Positions 24,783 through 33,098 of a stretch of DNA of 64,000 bases are shown here, one piece after another. The position numbers and the translations under genes were made by a program. Source of the stretch: Flagellimonas taeanensis (lineage in GTDB: Bacteria; Bacteroidota; Bacteroidia; Flavobacteriales; Flavobacteriaceae); assembly GCF_003584105.1 (NCBI RefSeq), contig NZ_QXFO01000009.1, forward strand, positions 155,718 to 219,717. The letters run 5' to 3'. Under the pieces are notes generated by a model. That model saw nothing but the letters and a program-made list of their open reading frames with translations, ran no database searches and was not told the DNA's origin. Position 1 is the first letter of the stretch, and every line of letters starts with the position of its first letter.

Positions 24783-27041
24783 ATGAAACTGCTTTATTCA
24801 ATCAGTAAGCCCATGACCGCTGGGTTGGAATGCGGTCCAACGCGACCGACAAAGAACCACGGGAGCAACATCAAAACCTTAGTGGCAACATTGGCCCTTT
24901 CCGGATTCGCATCCACCATGGGCGCACAGGAAGCGCAGACCGATTCCCTGGAAGGAAAAAAAGTCGTGCTGGATGAGGTCTTGGTACAGGCCATTAGGGT
25001 GACCAAGGAATTTCCCATCACCTTTTCCAACTTGAACCAGGAGGAAATGGCTTCCAGGAACCTAGGACAGGATGTGCCCATTCTGATGAACTTTATGCCT
25101 GCGGTAGTGACCACTTCCGATGCAGGAGCTGGGGTGGGATACACCAGCATCCGAGTCCGGGGTAGTGATGCCACACGGGTAAACGTGACCATCAATGGCG
25201 TGCCCTATAACGATGCCGAATCGCAGGGTACGTTTTGGGTGAACATGCCCGATTTTGCCTCTTCCACCCAAAGTCTTCAATTGCAAAGGGGTGTGGGGAC
25301 CTCTACCAACGGGGCAGGGGCTTTCGGTGCAAGCCTCAACGTCCTCACCGATGCGTTTTCCGAGGAAGCCTATGCCAAGGTCTCATCATCCGTGGGGAGT
25401 TTCAACACGCTGCGGAACAATGTGAAGTTCAGCACCGGTATCTTGAACGATCATTTTGAATTTTCGGGAAGGTTGTCCCGGATCACTTCCGATGGGTATG
25501 TGGACAGGGCGGCTTCTGAACTGGACGCCTATTTCCTGCAAGGGGTTTATAAGGACGAAAACACCCTTATAAAGGCACTGCTCTTTGGAGGGCACGAGAT
25601 TACCTATCAAGCTTGGGACGGGGTCACCGCCCAACAATTGGAGGAGGACCGAACGTTCAATCCTGTGGGGGAGTACACCGATGCCAACGGACAGACCAGG
25701 TTCCATGACAACGAAGAGGACAATTACAAGCAAGATCATTTTCAACTGCACTGGAGTGAGACTTTGAGTGATGAGTGGAGCACCAATCTGGCCTTCCACT
25801 ATACACGTGGACGAGGTTTTTTTGAACAGTACCGCGATGAGGATGATTTTGCCGATTATGGATTGGAGCCCATCACTGTGGACGGGGAAGAGGTCAGCAC
25901 CACAGATTTGATCCGTAGGCGTTGGTTGGAAAATGATTTTTACGGGACCGTCTTCTCGGCCACTTACCACAAAAACGCACTCCGAGTGATCTTGGGGGGA
26001 GGGTATAACGAGTATAAAGGTGATCATTTTGGGGAGATCATTTGGGCACGTTTTGCCAGCAACAGTGATATTCGGGACCGATATTATGACGACAGCTCCA
26101 CCAAGACCGATCTTAATGTGTATGCCAAGGCCAACTATCAGCTCAACAGCAAATGGTCTGTTTTTGGCGATCTGCAATACCGAGGGGTTGGCTATGAGGC
26201 CAATGGGGAGGATACCGGATTGGTCGATGATACCTTTGATTTTTTCAACCCCAAGGCCGGCGTCACTTTTGATTTGGATCGAAACAACAATTTCTATCTT
26301 TCCTATGCCAGGGCCAGCAGGGAGCCCAACCGTAACGATTACGAAAGTGGGAGCCCAAAACCTGAGCATCTGAACGATTTTGAATTGGGATGGCGCTATG
26401 TTTCCCCCAATTTCCAATTGAATACCAATGTATACTATATGAGGTACAAGGACCAGTTGGTGTTAACCGGAGAGCTCAACGATGTGGGGGCGCCCTTGAG
26501 GTCCAACGTGGGGGACAGTTATCGCTTGGGTCTGGAAATGGATGCCAACATCAAACTGGGCCAAAAGTTCATGCTCAGGCCCAATATCGCCCTTAGCGAC
26601 AATCGAAACCTCGACTTTTATTTCCAAAGGGACGGGGAACTACAGGATTTGGGGAATACCAACATAGCCTATTCCCCAAAGATCGTGGCAGGCAATATTC
26701 TGGCCTTTCAGCCCAATCAAAACCTACAGTTGTCCCTACTGTCCAAATTTGTGGGCAAGCAGTACATGGGCAATATTGATTCGGAAAATTCCACTTTGGA
26801 CAGTTATACCCAGACCGATTTCAATGTGCAATATGTCATCAGGGCCAACTCCTTTTTTAAGAGCATTGTGTTGTCTGGTCTGGTGAACAACATTTTCGAT
26901 GCCGATATTGTTTCCAACGGATATTTTTACACTTATGATGATGATTTTTCCAACCCAGGAACCATCACCACCATCGAGGAAGCCAGGTATTATCCTCAGG
27001 CAGGAATCAACTTTTTGTTGGGGGCCACCATTGTTTTTTAA
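24783..27041 (+). CDS. TonB-dependent receptor under TPP riboswitch, probable thiamine importer
   Basis: About 752 residues. The plug contains TSIRVRGSDATRVNVTINGV and YNDAESQGTFWVNMPDFASS, and the barrel ends with an aromatic strand, GATIVF. The TPP riboswitch upstream points to uptake of thiamine or its phosphates across the outer membrane; riboswitch-linked receptors of this sort are known in Bacteroidota. The N-terminus is uncertain: from 24783 about 30 polar residues come before the hydrophobic signal (TLVATLALSGFASTMGAQ), so a start nearer the signal is possible but no better ATG is present. A hairpin follows the stop. Confidence 0.9.
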   Translation: MKLLYSISKPMTAGLECGPTRPTKNHGSNIKTLVATLALSGFASTMGAQEAQTDSLEGKKVVLDEVLVQAIRVTKEFPITFSNLNQEEMASRNLGQDVPILMNFMPAVVTTSDAGAGVGYTSIRVRGSDATRVNVTINGVPYNDAESQGTFWVNMPDFASSTQSLQLQRGVGTSTNGAGAFGASLNVLTDAFSEEAYAKVSSSVGSFNTLRNNVKFSTGILNDHFEFSGRLSRITSDGYVDRAASELDAYFLQGVYKDENTLIKALLFGGHEITYQAWDGVTAQQLEEDRTFNPVGEYTDANGQTRFHDNEEDNYKQDHFQLHWSETLSDEWSTNLAFHYTRGRGFFEQYRDEDDFADYGLEPITVDGEEVSTTDLIRRRWLENDFYGTVFSATYHKNALRVILGGGYNEYKGDHFGEIIWARFASNSDIRDRYYDDSSTKTDLNVYAKANYQLNSKWSVFGDLQYRGVGYEANGEDTGLVDDTFDFFNPKAGVTFDLDRNNNFYLSYARASREPNRNDYESGSPKPEHLNDFELGWRYVSPNFQLNTNVYYMRYKDQLVLTGELNDVGAPLRSNVGDSYRLGLEMDANIKLGQKFMLRPNIALSDNRNLDFYFQRDGELQDLGNTNIAYSPKIVAGNILAFQPNQNLQLSLLSKFVGKQYMGNIDSENSTLDSYTQTDFNVQYVIRANSFFKSIVLSGLVNNIFDADIVSNGYFYTYDDDFSNPGTITTIEEARYYPQAGINFLLGATIVF

Positions 27042-27050
27042 AACCTAGTG

Positions 27051-27098
27051 AATGGGATTCTGTACTTTTATAATATGGCAGAATCCCATTTTCTTTTT
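27051..27098 (+). terminator. hairpin after the TPP-controlled receptor, enclosing the next start codon
   Basis: Arms AATGGGATTCTG (27051-27062) and CAGAATCCCATT (27079-27090) are perfectly complementary over 12 bp and are followed by TTCTTTTT. The 16-base loop contains the ATG (27075) of the following gene. Confidence 0.8.
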
Positions 27099-28076
27099 CC
27101 TGAAAGCAGACCCCTTCGCTGGGGCATCATTGGTTGTGGCAGTGTGGCCGAAAAAAAGAGTGTTCCAGCCTATGTGAACACTCCTGATTTTGAAGTACGA
27201 ATGGTCATGCGCCGCAATGCGGAGAAGGCAAAGGACTATGCCCGGAGGCACAAAATAGCCCAATGGACCACCAATGCGGATGAGGTAATTGCCCATCCGG
27301 AGATAGATGCCATCTACATAGCCACACCACCCGACTCCCATAAATTTTATGCCCTTAAAGTGGCCGCTGCTGGGAAACCGTGCTGCATCGAAAAGCCCTT
27401 GGCGCCCAATTATGCAGACAGTCTTGCCATTTATGATGCATTCCGGGCAAAGGACATTCCACTATTTGTGGCCTATTACCGTCGTTCGCTTCCCAGGTTC
27501 CTTAAGGTGAAGCAATGGCTGGATGAAGGCCTGATCGGGAAAGTACGGCACATTCATTGGCAAAAGACGAAGCCACCCAGTGATTTAGATCTGAGTGGCG
27601 AACACAATTGGCGCACGGACAGTAAAGTGGCACCCGGAGGGTATTTTGATGATTTGGCGAGCCACGGGCTGGATCTGTTCACCTTTCTGTTGGGGGACAT
27701 TCAAACGGCCCACGGGATTGCATTGAACCAACAAGGGCTATATTCCGCTCACGATACGGTTTCTGGGACTTGGCTGCACGAAGGGGGTATCACCGGAACC
27801 GGTTTCTGGAACTTTGGCTCTTTTCAAAGGGTCGATAACGTGGAGATTTTGGGTTCTGGAGGAAAAATCAGCTTTGCGGTTTTGGACGAGGCCCCTTTGA
27901 TCTTGGAAAATGATTCAGGGCAACAGTTCCTCGAAATCCCCCATCCAGATCATGTGCAACAATTTCATGTGGAAAACATCAGGGAACACCTGTTGGGAAG
28001 AACAATCCACCCATCCACCGGAAAAACGGGATTGCACACCAGTTGGGTCATGGACCGGATTTTGGGAAACAGCTGA
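27075..28076 (+). CDS. Gfo/Idh/MocA family oxidoreductase
   Basis: 333 residues from the ATG at 27075; no later start precedes the Rossmann fold. The N-terminal NAD(P)-binding motif is RWGIIGCGSVAEKKSVPAYV and the family lysine lies in the motif CCIEKPLA (about residue 110). A C-terminal alpha/beta domain contains GGYFDDLASHGLDLF with the expected His. Substrates in this family are sugars, inositols or biliverdin-like compounds, and the sequence does not narrow it down. The gene follows the TPP-controlled receptor by 33 bases, but the intervening terminator-like hairpin makes shared control uncertain. Confidence 0.87.
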   Translation: MAESHFLFPESRPLRWGIIGCGSVAEKKSVPAYVNTPDFEVRMVMRRNAEKAKDYARRHKIAQWTTNADEVIAHPEIDAIYIATPPDSHKFYALKVAAAGKPCCIEKPLAPNYADSLAIYDAFRAKDIPLFVAYYRRSLPRFLKVKQWLDEGLIGKVRHIHWQKTKPPSDLDLSGEHNWRTDSKVAPGGYFDDLASHGLDLFTFLLGDIQTAHGIALNQQGLYSAHDTVSGTWLHEGGITGTGFWNFGSFQRVDNVEILGSGGKISFAVLDEAPLILENDSGQQFLEIPHPDHVQQFHVENIREHLLGRTIHPSTGKTGLHTSWVMDRILGNS

Positions 28077-28514
28077 TCAGTTGGAGATGACCACCACATT
28101 CCCACTCTGTGTGGCCCTGTAATATAGTAGGTCATGATATCTTTTGCCGTCGTTCGGCCTGTCCAATTGCTGTCCCGTGAATAGGTTATAGGTATAGCCT
28201 TCACAGCTGCACACCACATTCTGCCCATCAATGGTCATGGTGGAGCAATCATTGGGGGTATGGTTGGGGCAACTGGCCTCAAAGGCATAGTAGCTGTCCA
28301 AGCTGGATTTGATCACAAAAGCACCGCGGGTGCCCACACCGCTGTTTCCCACATACACAGGATTGCCTATGGTATTGAGATTGCTGTACAAGGGCAGGTT
28401 GAGGTTCAGTTCAAACCGGAAATTTACCTCCTGTAAATAGGGATTTCGGTTGGTACTATCTGAACTACAGGATAATAGCAAAAAAAGAAGACAAAGGCTC
28501 CAGAAGTATTTCAT
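28077..28514 (-). CDS. Rieske-like lipoprotein with a degenerate cluster site
   Basis: 145 residues from the ATG at 28514, which gives a lipoprotein signal (YFWSLCLLFLLLSC, Cys near 16). The body has the layout of a Rieske domain: a first ligand box FEASCPNHTPNDC (Cys-x-x-His) and a second box VVCSCEGYTYNLFTG, where the standard C-x-x-H is replaced by C-S-C-E. One cluster histidine is therefore absent. It may bind a different cluster, a single metal or nothing. It converges on the oxidoreductase gene with no gap. Standalone. Confidence 0.72.
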   Translation of the reverse strand: MKYFWSLCLLFLLLSCSSDSTNRNPYLQEVNFRFELNLNLPLYSNLNTIGNPVYVGNSGVGTRGAFVIKSSLDSYYAFEASCPNHTPNDCSTMTIDGQNVVCSCEGYTYNLFTGQQLDRPNDGKRYHDLLYYRATQSGNVVVISN

Positions 28515-28562
28515 AGCTGTATTTTCAATGGGCTCCTTCAGCAAAGTTGAACAAAAATTACC

Positions 28563-28570
28563 TATATTTG
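28563..28570 (+). promoter_or_regulatory. possible -7 box upstream of greA
   Basis: TATATTTG matches TAnnTTTG. The 5' untranslated region to the greA ATG would be about 130 bases. A TTG at 28547-28549 is only 13 bases upstream. Confidence 0.45.
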
Positions 28571-28700
28571 CGTTAAATCCTCGCAAAAACCATGCAGGTC
28601 ATGGGAATCGTTGAGGATTTTTTGTATTTGTAAAGAAAGAGACCATTGGGGAAATTTTTTTGATTTTCTTCGATGTCCCTTTGCATTAAAACATCACGAT

Positions 28701-29177
28701 ATGAGCAAGATATCTTATTATACCGCTGAAGGACTAAAGAAGTTGAGGGACGAGCTGAACCAGCTAAAGGATGTGGAGCGTCCCAAGGCATCCCAGGCCA
28801 TTGCAGAGGCCAGGGACAAAGGAGATCTCTCCGAGAATGCCGAATATGATGCTGCAAAGGAAGCACAGGGCCTCTTGGAAATGAAGATTTCCAAAATGGA
28901 GGAAACCTTGGCCAATGCCCGATTGATCGATGAATCACAATTGGACAACTCAAAGATACTGGTGCTGTCGACCGTAAAGTTGAAAAACCAGGCCAATGGT
29001 ATGGTCATGAAATATACCTTGGTGGCCGAAAGCGAGGCCGATCTAAAGACCGGAAAGATATCCGTTACCTCCCCGATAGGAAAAGGGTTGTTGGGAAAAT
29101 CAGTGGGCGACATGGCAGAGATCAAGGTGCCGAATGGAACCTTGAAACTAGAAGTTTTGGAGATTACCAGGGAGTGA
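28701..29177 (+). CDS. greA: transcription elongation factor GreA
   Basis: 158 residues, the normal length, from the ATG at 28701. It begins with SKISYYTAEGLKKLRDELNQ and has the coiled-coil tip DKGDLSENAEYDAAKEAQ, with the acidic residues that help RNA polymerase cleave backtracked transcripts. The C-terminal globular domain contains ISVTSPIGKGLLGKSVGD. GreA acts in the secondary channel of RNA polymerase to rescue stalled complexes. The gene is followed by a strong terminator. Confidence 0.98.
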   Translation: MSKISYYTAEGLKKLRDELNQLKDVERPKASQAIAEARDKGDLSENAEYDAAKEAQGLLEMKISKMEETLANARLIDESQLDNSKILVLSTVKLKNQANGMVMKYTLVAESEADLKTGKISVTSPIGKGLLGKSVGDMAEIKVPNGTLKLEVLEITRE

Positions 29178-29200
29178 CAACGATTAAAATCTGTATATTT

Positions 29201-29226
29201 AATCCCGTCCCACGACGGGATTTTTA
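29201..29226 (+). terminator. terminator of greA
   Basis: Stem AATCCCGTC/GACGGGATT followed by TTTTTA, 24 bases after the greA stop. Confidence 0.85.
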
Positions 29227-29244
29227 GTTAAAAACCAAATCAAG

Positions 29245-29634
29245 ATGGCCAGTATTTTTGCCAAGATCATCAATGGGGAGATTCCCAGCCATAAAATAGT
29301 CGAAGACGAGGACAACTTCGCCTTTTTGGACATCAACCCAAATTCCAAAGGGCATACCCTATGTGTCCCCAAAAAGGAAGTGGACAAAATATGGGACTTG
29401 GACGAGGAGTCCTATAACAAACTCATGTCGTTTTCACGAAAAGTGGCCATTGCCCTGGAAAAAGCCGTTCCCTGCAAGCGGGTCGGCATGACCGTCATTG
29501 GTCTCGAAGTGCCCCATGTGCACGTGCATCTTATTCCCTTGCAGAGCATGGCGAACGCAACCTTTCAGCACAAGGAAAAATTGACCACAGAAGAATTTGA
29601 GGCCGTGGCCGAAGCCATTCGGTCCCACCTCTAA
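29245..29634 (+). CDS. HIT-family nucleotide hydrolase (Hint-like)
   Basis: 129 residues. The histidine triad is HVHVHLIP near residue 92, preceded by GLEVP. The N-terminus begins MASIFAKIINGEIPSHKIVE, characteristic of HIT/Hint proteins that hydrolyse AMP-linked phosphoramidates and similar nucleotides. It follows greA in the same direction but after a terminator. Its 3' end overlaps the convergent gene by 4 bases. Confidence 0.93.
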   Translation: MASIFAKIINGEIPSHKIVEDEDNFAFLDINPNSKGHTLCVPKKEVDKIWDLDEESYNKLMSFSRKVAIALEKAVPCKRVGMTVIGLEVPHVHVHLIPLQSMANATFQHKEKLTTEEFEAVAEAIRSHL

Positions 29635-29981
29635 ATTGTACCCTGAATAAAAAAGTATGCAGCTCCCGCCACTAGGCAGAGCAGCAATGCCACAATGATG
29701 AAGAACAAGGTGGTAAAGCGCACCGACTTTCGGTCAGGGGCCACCAGTTTGTTGTAATACTCATAGACCCTTTCTATGTCTGGGGTCCAGTTCACCGGAT
29801 AAATGATGGAATTGCACTTGTTGCACTTGAGCTCGTGGGTCACCTCATTGGTCGTTCTGTGGTAGAGAGCACCATAGGTGTGTTTTTGATAGAAGGTAAG
29901 CTTTAGTTCCTGATTATAACATTCGGGGCAGTTATTGGTAATCTCAGCTTCCTTTATTACGAGTTTTTTTTCCTTTGCCAT
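29631..29981 (-). CDS. zinc-ribbon protein with C-terminal membrane anchor
   Basis: 116 residues. Two CxxC pairs (NNCPECYN at about 17-20 and LKCNKCNS at about 53-56) make a zinc ribbon, and one membrane helix lies at about 90-112 (FTTLFFIIVALLLCLVAGAA). The ribbon would face the cytoplasm. It is 8 bases downstream of a sensor kinase gene on the same strand, so the two are probably co-transcribed. No function is known to me; it could be an accessory of the kinase or a nucleic-acid-binding protein. Confidence 0.75.
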   Translation of the reverse strand: MAKEKKLVIKEAEITNNCPECYNQELKLTFYQKHTYGALYHRTTNEVTHELKCNKCNSIIYPVNWTPDIERVYEYYNKLVAPDRKSVRFTTLFFIIVALLLCLVAGAAYFFIQGTI

Positions 29982-29989
29982 GGCTCATT

Positions 29990-31141
29990 TCATTTTTCAT
30001 TTGCTCTTAGGGAAATTTGCATGATTGTTCCTTCTTTACTAGACGAAAATACTTTAATTTTTCCTTTATGGTATTCTTCCACGATTCTTTTTACCAGTGA
30101 AAGTCCTAATCCCCAACCTCTTTTCTTGGTGGTCACCCCAGGATTAAAAATGTTCTGGAAGTCACTTTTTGCGATTCCATGACCTGTATCCGAAACCAAA
30201 ATGTTGACCGTCTGTCCCTTTTTCTCGATCTGTATGGCGATGTTCCCTTTGCCCTTCATGGCATCGATTCCATTTTTTACCAAGTTTTCAATGCTCCAGT
30301 TGTACAACGGGGGATTCAGCAGTACAGGGGCTTCCTCCACATTGCTGCTGAAAGAGAAGTGTACCAGCTTGGAGCTCCTTTGTTTCAAGTAGTCGTAGGC
30401 CTTTTTGGTTTCCTCCACAATGTCGTGTACATGCAGTTCCGGGATGGAGCCTATTTTGGAAAAACGCTCCGTAATGGTCTGCAGGCGGTCAATGTCCTTC
30501 GCAATTTCCTTGGTCACATCCGGGTTGATGTCCTCGGTCTTCAACAGCTCGTTCCAACCCATGAGAGATGTCAGCGGGGTGCCGATCTGGTGTGCGGTCT
30601 CCTTGGCCATTCCTGCCCAAAGCTTGTTCTGTTCCGAGGCCTTATTGGTCTTGAAGAAAAAGAAAATGACCGTGCCGAACAGACATATGATGAGCAGTAG
30701 CGCAAGGGGGTAGTACTTCAATTTGTTGAGTACCTCGGAGTTTCCGTAGTAGAGTGTTTCCAGCAGTTCATCTTCCTGGATGATCTGTATGGGCTCGTTC
30801 TCGTTCTTGAACTGCTCTATTTTTTGTTGGATATAGATGCTATCGGCAATCTTATCTTTGGCAATGTTGTGCGTTTTATAGGACCCCTCCTCATTGACCA
30901 AGATCATGGGAGTGGACGTATTGTTGGCCATCACCTTCAAGGTGAGGTTGCCCAGTTCTTGGTCCACCGGGGACTGGATGAGCTCCAACTGGGCCGTGGC
31001 CCATATTTCCATTTTCAAACGCTCTTCTTCCTTGAACTTTCTGAAAAAACTGTTGGTGTTCCACAAAATCAAGCTCACAATGATGAATGCAGATATCAAC
31101 AAGGTAATATTGGAAGCTTTCCTTTGGGGGCTGAAGTTCAT
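29990..31141 (-). CDS. membrane sensor histidine kinase
   Basis: 383 residues. TM helices at about 12-32 and 143-163 bracket a short extracytoplasmic region of about 110 residues. The kinase core has the H-box MAKETAHQIGTPLTSLMGWN (His at about 185), the N-box LVKNGIDAMKG and the G1/G2 boxes DTGHGI and GWGLGLSLVKRI. There is no receiver domain, so a separate regulator is required, and none is encoded next to it. The signal is unknown. It is first in a two-gene operon with a zinc-ribbon membrane protein. Confidence 0.92.
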   Translation of the reverse strand: MNFSPQRKASNITLLISAFIIVSLILWNTNSFFRKFKEEERLKMEIWATAQLELIQSPVDQELGNLTLKVMANNTSTPMILVNEEGSYKTHNIAKDKIADSIYIQQKIEQFKNENEPIQIIQEDELLETLYYGNSEVLNKLKYYPLALLLIICLFGTVIFFFFKTNKASEQNKLWAGMAKETAHQIGTPLTSLMGWNELLKTEDINPDVTKEIAKDIDRLQTITERFSKIGSIPELHVHDIVEETKKAYDYLKQRSSKLVHFSFSSNVEEAPVLLNPPLYNWSIENLVKNGIDAMKGKGNIAIQIEKKGQTVNILVSDTGHGIAKSDFQNIFNPGVTTKKRGWGLGLSLVKRIVEEYHKGKIKVFSSSKEGTIMQISLRANEK

Positions 31142-31234
31142 TGTTGGCGGAATTGTGTTTTAAAGATAGCGGAAAATGGAAAACATGTTGATAGTTAGTT
31201 AGCATAACGGGTTTTCAATAGGATTCATTTTATG

Positions 31235-31242
31235 TACTTTTG
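31235..31242 (+). promoter_or_regulatory. possible -7 box of the DUF3127 gene
   Basis: TACTTTTG matches TAnnTTTG and lies 22 bases before the ATG. Confidence 0.45.
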
Positions 31243-31264
31243 AAATTCAACAAAAATTAACATA

Positions 31265-31642
31265 ATGGAAGTTCAGGGAAAAATCAAGATGATCGATGAT
31301 ACCAAAACCTTCGGAAGCAATGGTTTTAGGAAAAGAGAGGTTGTGGTGACCACGGAAGAGCAATATCCCCAGCATATTTTGGTGGAGTTTGTACAGGACA
31401 AATGTGATTTGTTGGATAGCTATAATGTGGGCCAAGCCGTGAAGATAAGCATCAACCTTAGGGGCAGGGAATGGGTGAACCCTCAGGGAGAAACCAAATA
31501 TTTCAACTCCATCCAGGGATGGCGCATCGAGAACCTACAGGCTGAGACCGGCAACAGTAACATGCCCCCTGTTCCTCCCATGGAAGCCTTTGAGCCTGCG
31601 GACGACCTCAATGAGGAGGATCACGACGACCTTCCGTTCTAA
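31265..31642 (+). CDS. DUF3127 protein (OB-fold type)
   Basis: 125 residues. Features are MEVQGKIKMIDDTKTFGSNG at the N-terminus, then FRKREVVVTTEEQYPQHILV, with an acidic disordered tail (EPADDLNEEDHDDLPF) reminiscent of single-strand DNA-binding proteins. The DUF3127 family is widespread in Bacteroidota and resembles an OB fold; a nucleic-acid role is inferred from the tail but not established. Monocistronic, with its own promoter box and a weak terminator. Confidence 0.85.
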   Translation: MEVQGKIKMIDDTKTFGSNGFRKREVVVTTEEQYPQHILVEFVQDKCDLLDSYNVGQAVKISINLRGREWVNPQGETKYFNSIQGWRIENLQAETGNSNMPPVPPMEAFEPADDLNEEDHDDLPF

Positions 31643-31686
31643 AAAAGCCAACCATCTTTCCTTTTAAGGAAACAACATTTTTCATA

Positions 31687-31725
31687 AAAGCCCAACCTGA
31701 GAAAGAGGAAGGGCTTTCTCTTTTC
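31687..31725 (+). terminator. weak terminator-like hairpin after the DUF3127 gene
   Basis: AAAGCCC (31687-31693) pairs with GGGCTTT (31711-31717) across a 17-base loop, with CTCTTTTC beyond. Confidence 0.4.
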
Positions 31726-31760
31726 TGTTCCATTGCTTATTTTTAGGATAAAACAGTATT

Positions 31761-32441
31761 GTGGAAAACTACGGGAGCAAATTTCCGCTACATTTTTTAG
31801 GGAAACGGTTGGAGTTTCCCCCAGTAGAGATGGCCAATGAGGATGGCCTTCTCGCTGTGGGCGGTGACCTGTCGCCCGAAAGACTTCTTTTGGCCTATAA
31901 AAGCGGTATTTTTCCTTGGTTCAATGACGATGCCCTTATCCTCTGGTGGAGTCCGGATCCCAGAATGGTGCTTTTCCCGGATAAAATAAAAATATCCAAG
32001 AGCATGCGAAAGGAGTTGCGGAGCGACAAGTTCAGGCTCACCCAAAACACCTGTTTTGAAAAAGTGATGGAGCACTGCGCCCAGGTGGAACGGAAAGGAC
32101 AGCATGGGACATGGATTACCCCAGAGATGAAAACGGCCTATTTTGATCTACACAATAAGAAAATTGCCCGATCCTACGAGGTTTGGGAGGAAGACCAACT
32201 GGTGGGAGGACTCTATGGCGTGGACCTGGGCCATGTATTCTGTGGGGAAAGCATGTTCAGTTTAAGGCCCAATGCCTCCAAATACGCCTTTATCAAAATG
32301 GCACAGGAACTGGAGAAAAAAAGTTACAAGCTCATTGATTGCCAAGTTCATACCGATCATTTGGAAAGCCTTGGTGCCGAATTGATCCCAAGAAATAGGT
32401 TTATGGAAATTTTACAGGGACAATTGGGCACTGGTGAGTAA
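31761..32441 (+). CDS. aat: leucyl/phenylalanyl-tRNA-protein transferase
   Basis: 226 residues of normal length. Motifs include LLAYKSGIFPWFNDDALILW and WSPDPRMVLFP near residues 50-75, and GGLYGVDLGHVFCGESMFS. The GTG start is used with no closer ATG before the conserved FPLHF. Aat attaches Leu or Phe to proteins with N-terminal Lys or Arg, marking them for the ClpS-ClpAP N-degron pathway. Its 3' end overlaps the convergent DUF2490 gene by 30 bases. Confidence 0.96.
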   Translation: MENYGSKFPLHFLGKRLEFPPVEMANEDGLLAVGGDLSPERLLLAYKSGIFPWFNDDALILWWSPDPRMVLFPDKIKISKSMRKELRSDKFRLTQNTCFEKVMEHCAQVERKGQHGTWITPEMKTAYFDLHNKKIARSYEVWEEDQLVGGLYGVDLGHVFCGESMFSLRPNASKYAFIKMAQELEKKSYKLIDCQVHTDHLESLGAELIPRNRFMEILQGQLGTGE

Positions 32442-33098
32442 AAATACCACATTTTGGGGCTGCCCTGACGTGAATTCCTCCATACGGTATTCCACACCGG
32501 CCTGAAGCTTTAGCCCGCCGTCCAGTTGCCACCCTATCTGTCCGCTCAGCCTGGCATCGTATTGGGAAGAAGTGCCTTTGGCCACACTGAGCAAGTTTTC
32601 AAAACTGCCCACAAAGTAAGGCTCCCCAAGGTCCAACTTTTCGCCCATCAATGGAAAATCCACTGCGAAACGGTATCGGAACCTGTGGGTGGTGAGTGAT
32701 TCGGTGATGCGCTGCTCCGACCGGAACCGATGACCATAACGGACGGACAGAGGCTTGCTGGTCACGTTGTACTGCTGAGTGAGTCGAAGTTCGTTATCGC
32801 CACCATCAAAATTGTTCCTGAACCGATACTGTATGCCCAAAGCTATGCTTTGATTGTCTTTTATCTTGAGTGTTGAAAAATGGACCAGATCAATCTGTCT
32901 TATTTTCAACAATACTTCGCTGTCCTCAATGATATAATTTCGGTTGGCCACCGAAAAATTATGCGAATAGATCCCGGTGACATCATAATTCAGTGCAAAT
33001 TGAGGTTGCCAATAACCAGTGAGGTTGTCTTGGGCATGGATGGCGCCGAAGAACAAAAAGAAGAAAAGAAGGGAAGGCCATTTTTCAATATAGGACAT
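32412..33098 (-). CDS. DUF2490 protein, probable outer-membrane beta-barrel
   Basis: 228 residues with a signal peptide (LLFFFLFFGAIHA) followed by alternating beta-strands with aromatic ends (NLTGYWQPQFALNYDVTG, LSVRYGHRFRSEQRI, RFRYRFAVDFPL), as expected of a small porin-like barrel of the DUF2490 family. The 5' end overlaps the upstream secreted-protein gene by 14 bases, so the two are translationally coupled. The 3' end overlaps aat by 30 bases. Function unknown. Confidence 0.78.
   Translation of the reverse strand: MSYIEKWPSLLFFFLFFGAIHAQDNLTGYWQPQFALNYDVTGIYSHNFSVANRNYIIEDSEVLLKIRQIDLVHFSTLKIKDNQSIALGIQYRFRNNFDGGDNELRLTQQYNVTSKPLSVRYGHRFRSEQRITESLTTHRFRYRFAVDFPLMGEKLDLGEPYFVGSFENLLSVAKGTSSQYDARLSGQIGWQLDGGLKLQAGVEYRMEEFTSGQPQNVVFLLTSAQLSL

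Noticed and set aside
25386..26417. Long minus-strand open frame opposite the TPP-controlled receptor
   Set aside because: Antisense to a clear TonB-dependent receptor; the translation resembles no protein family.
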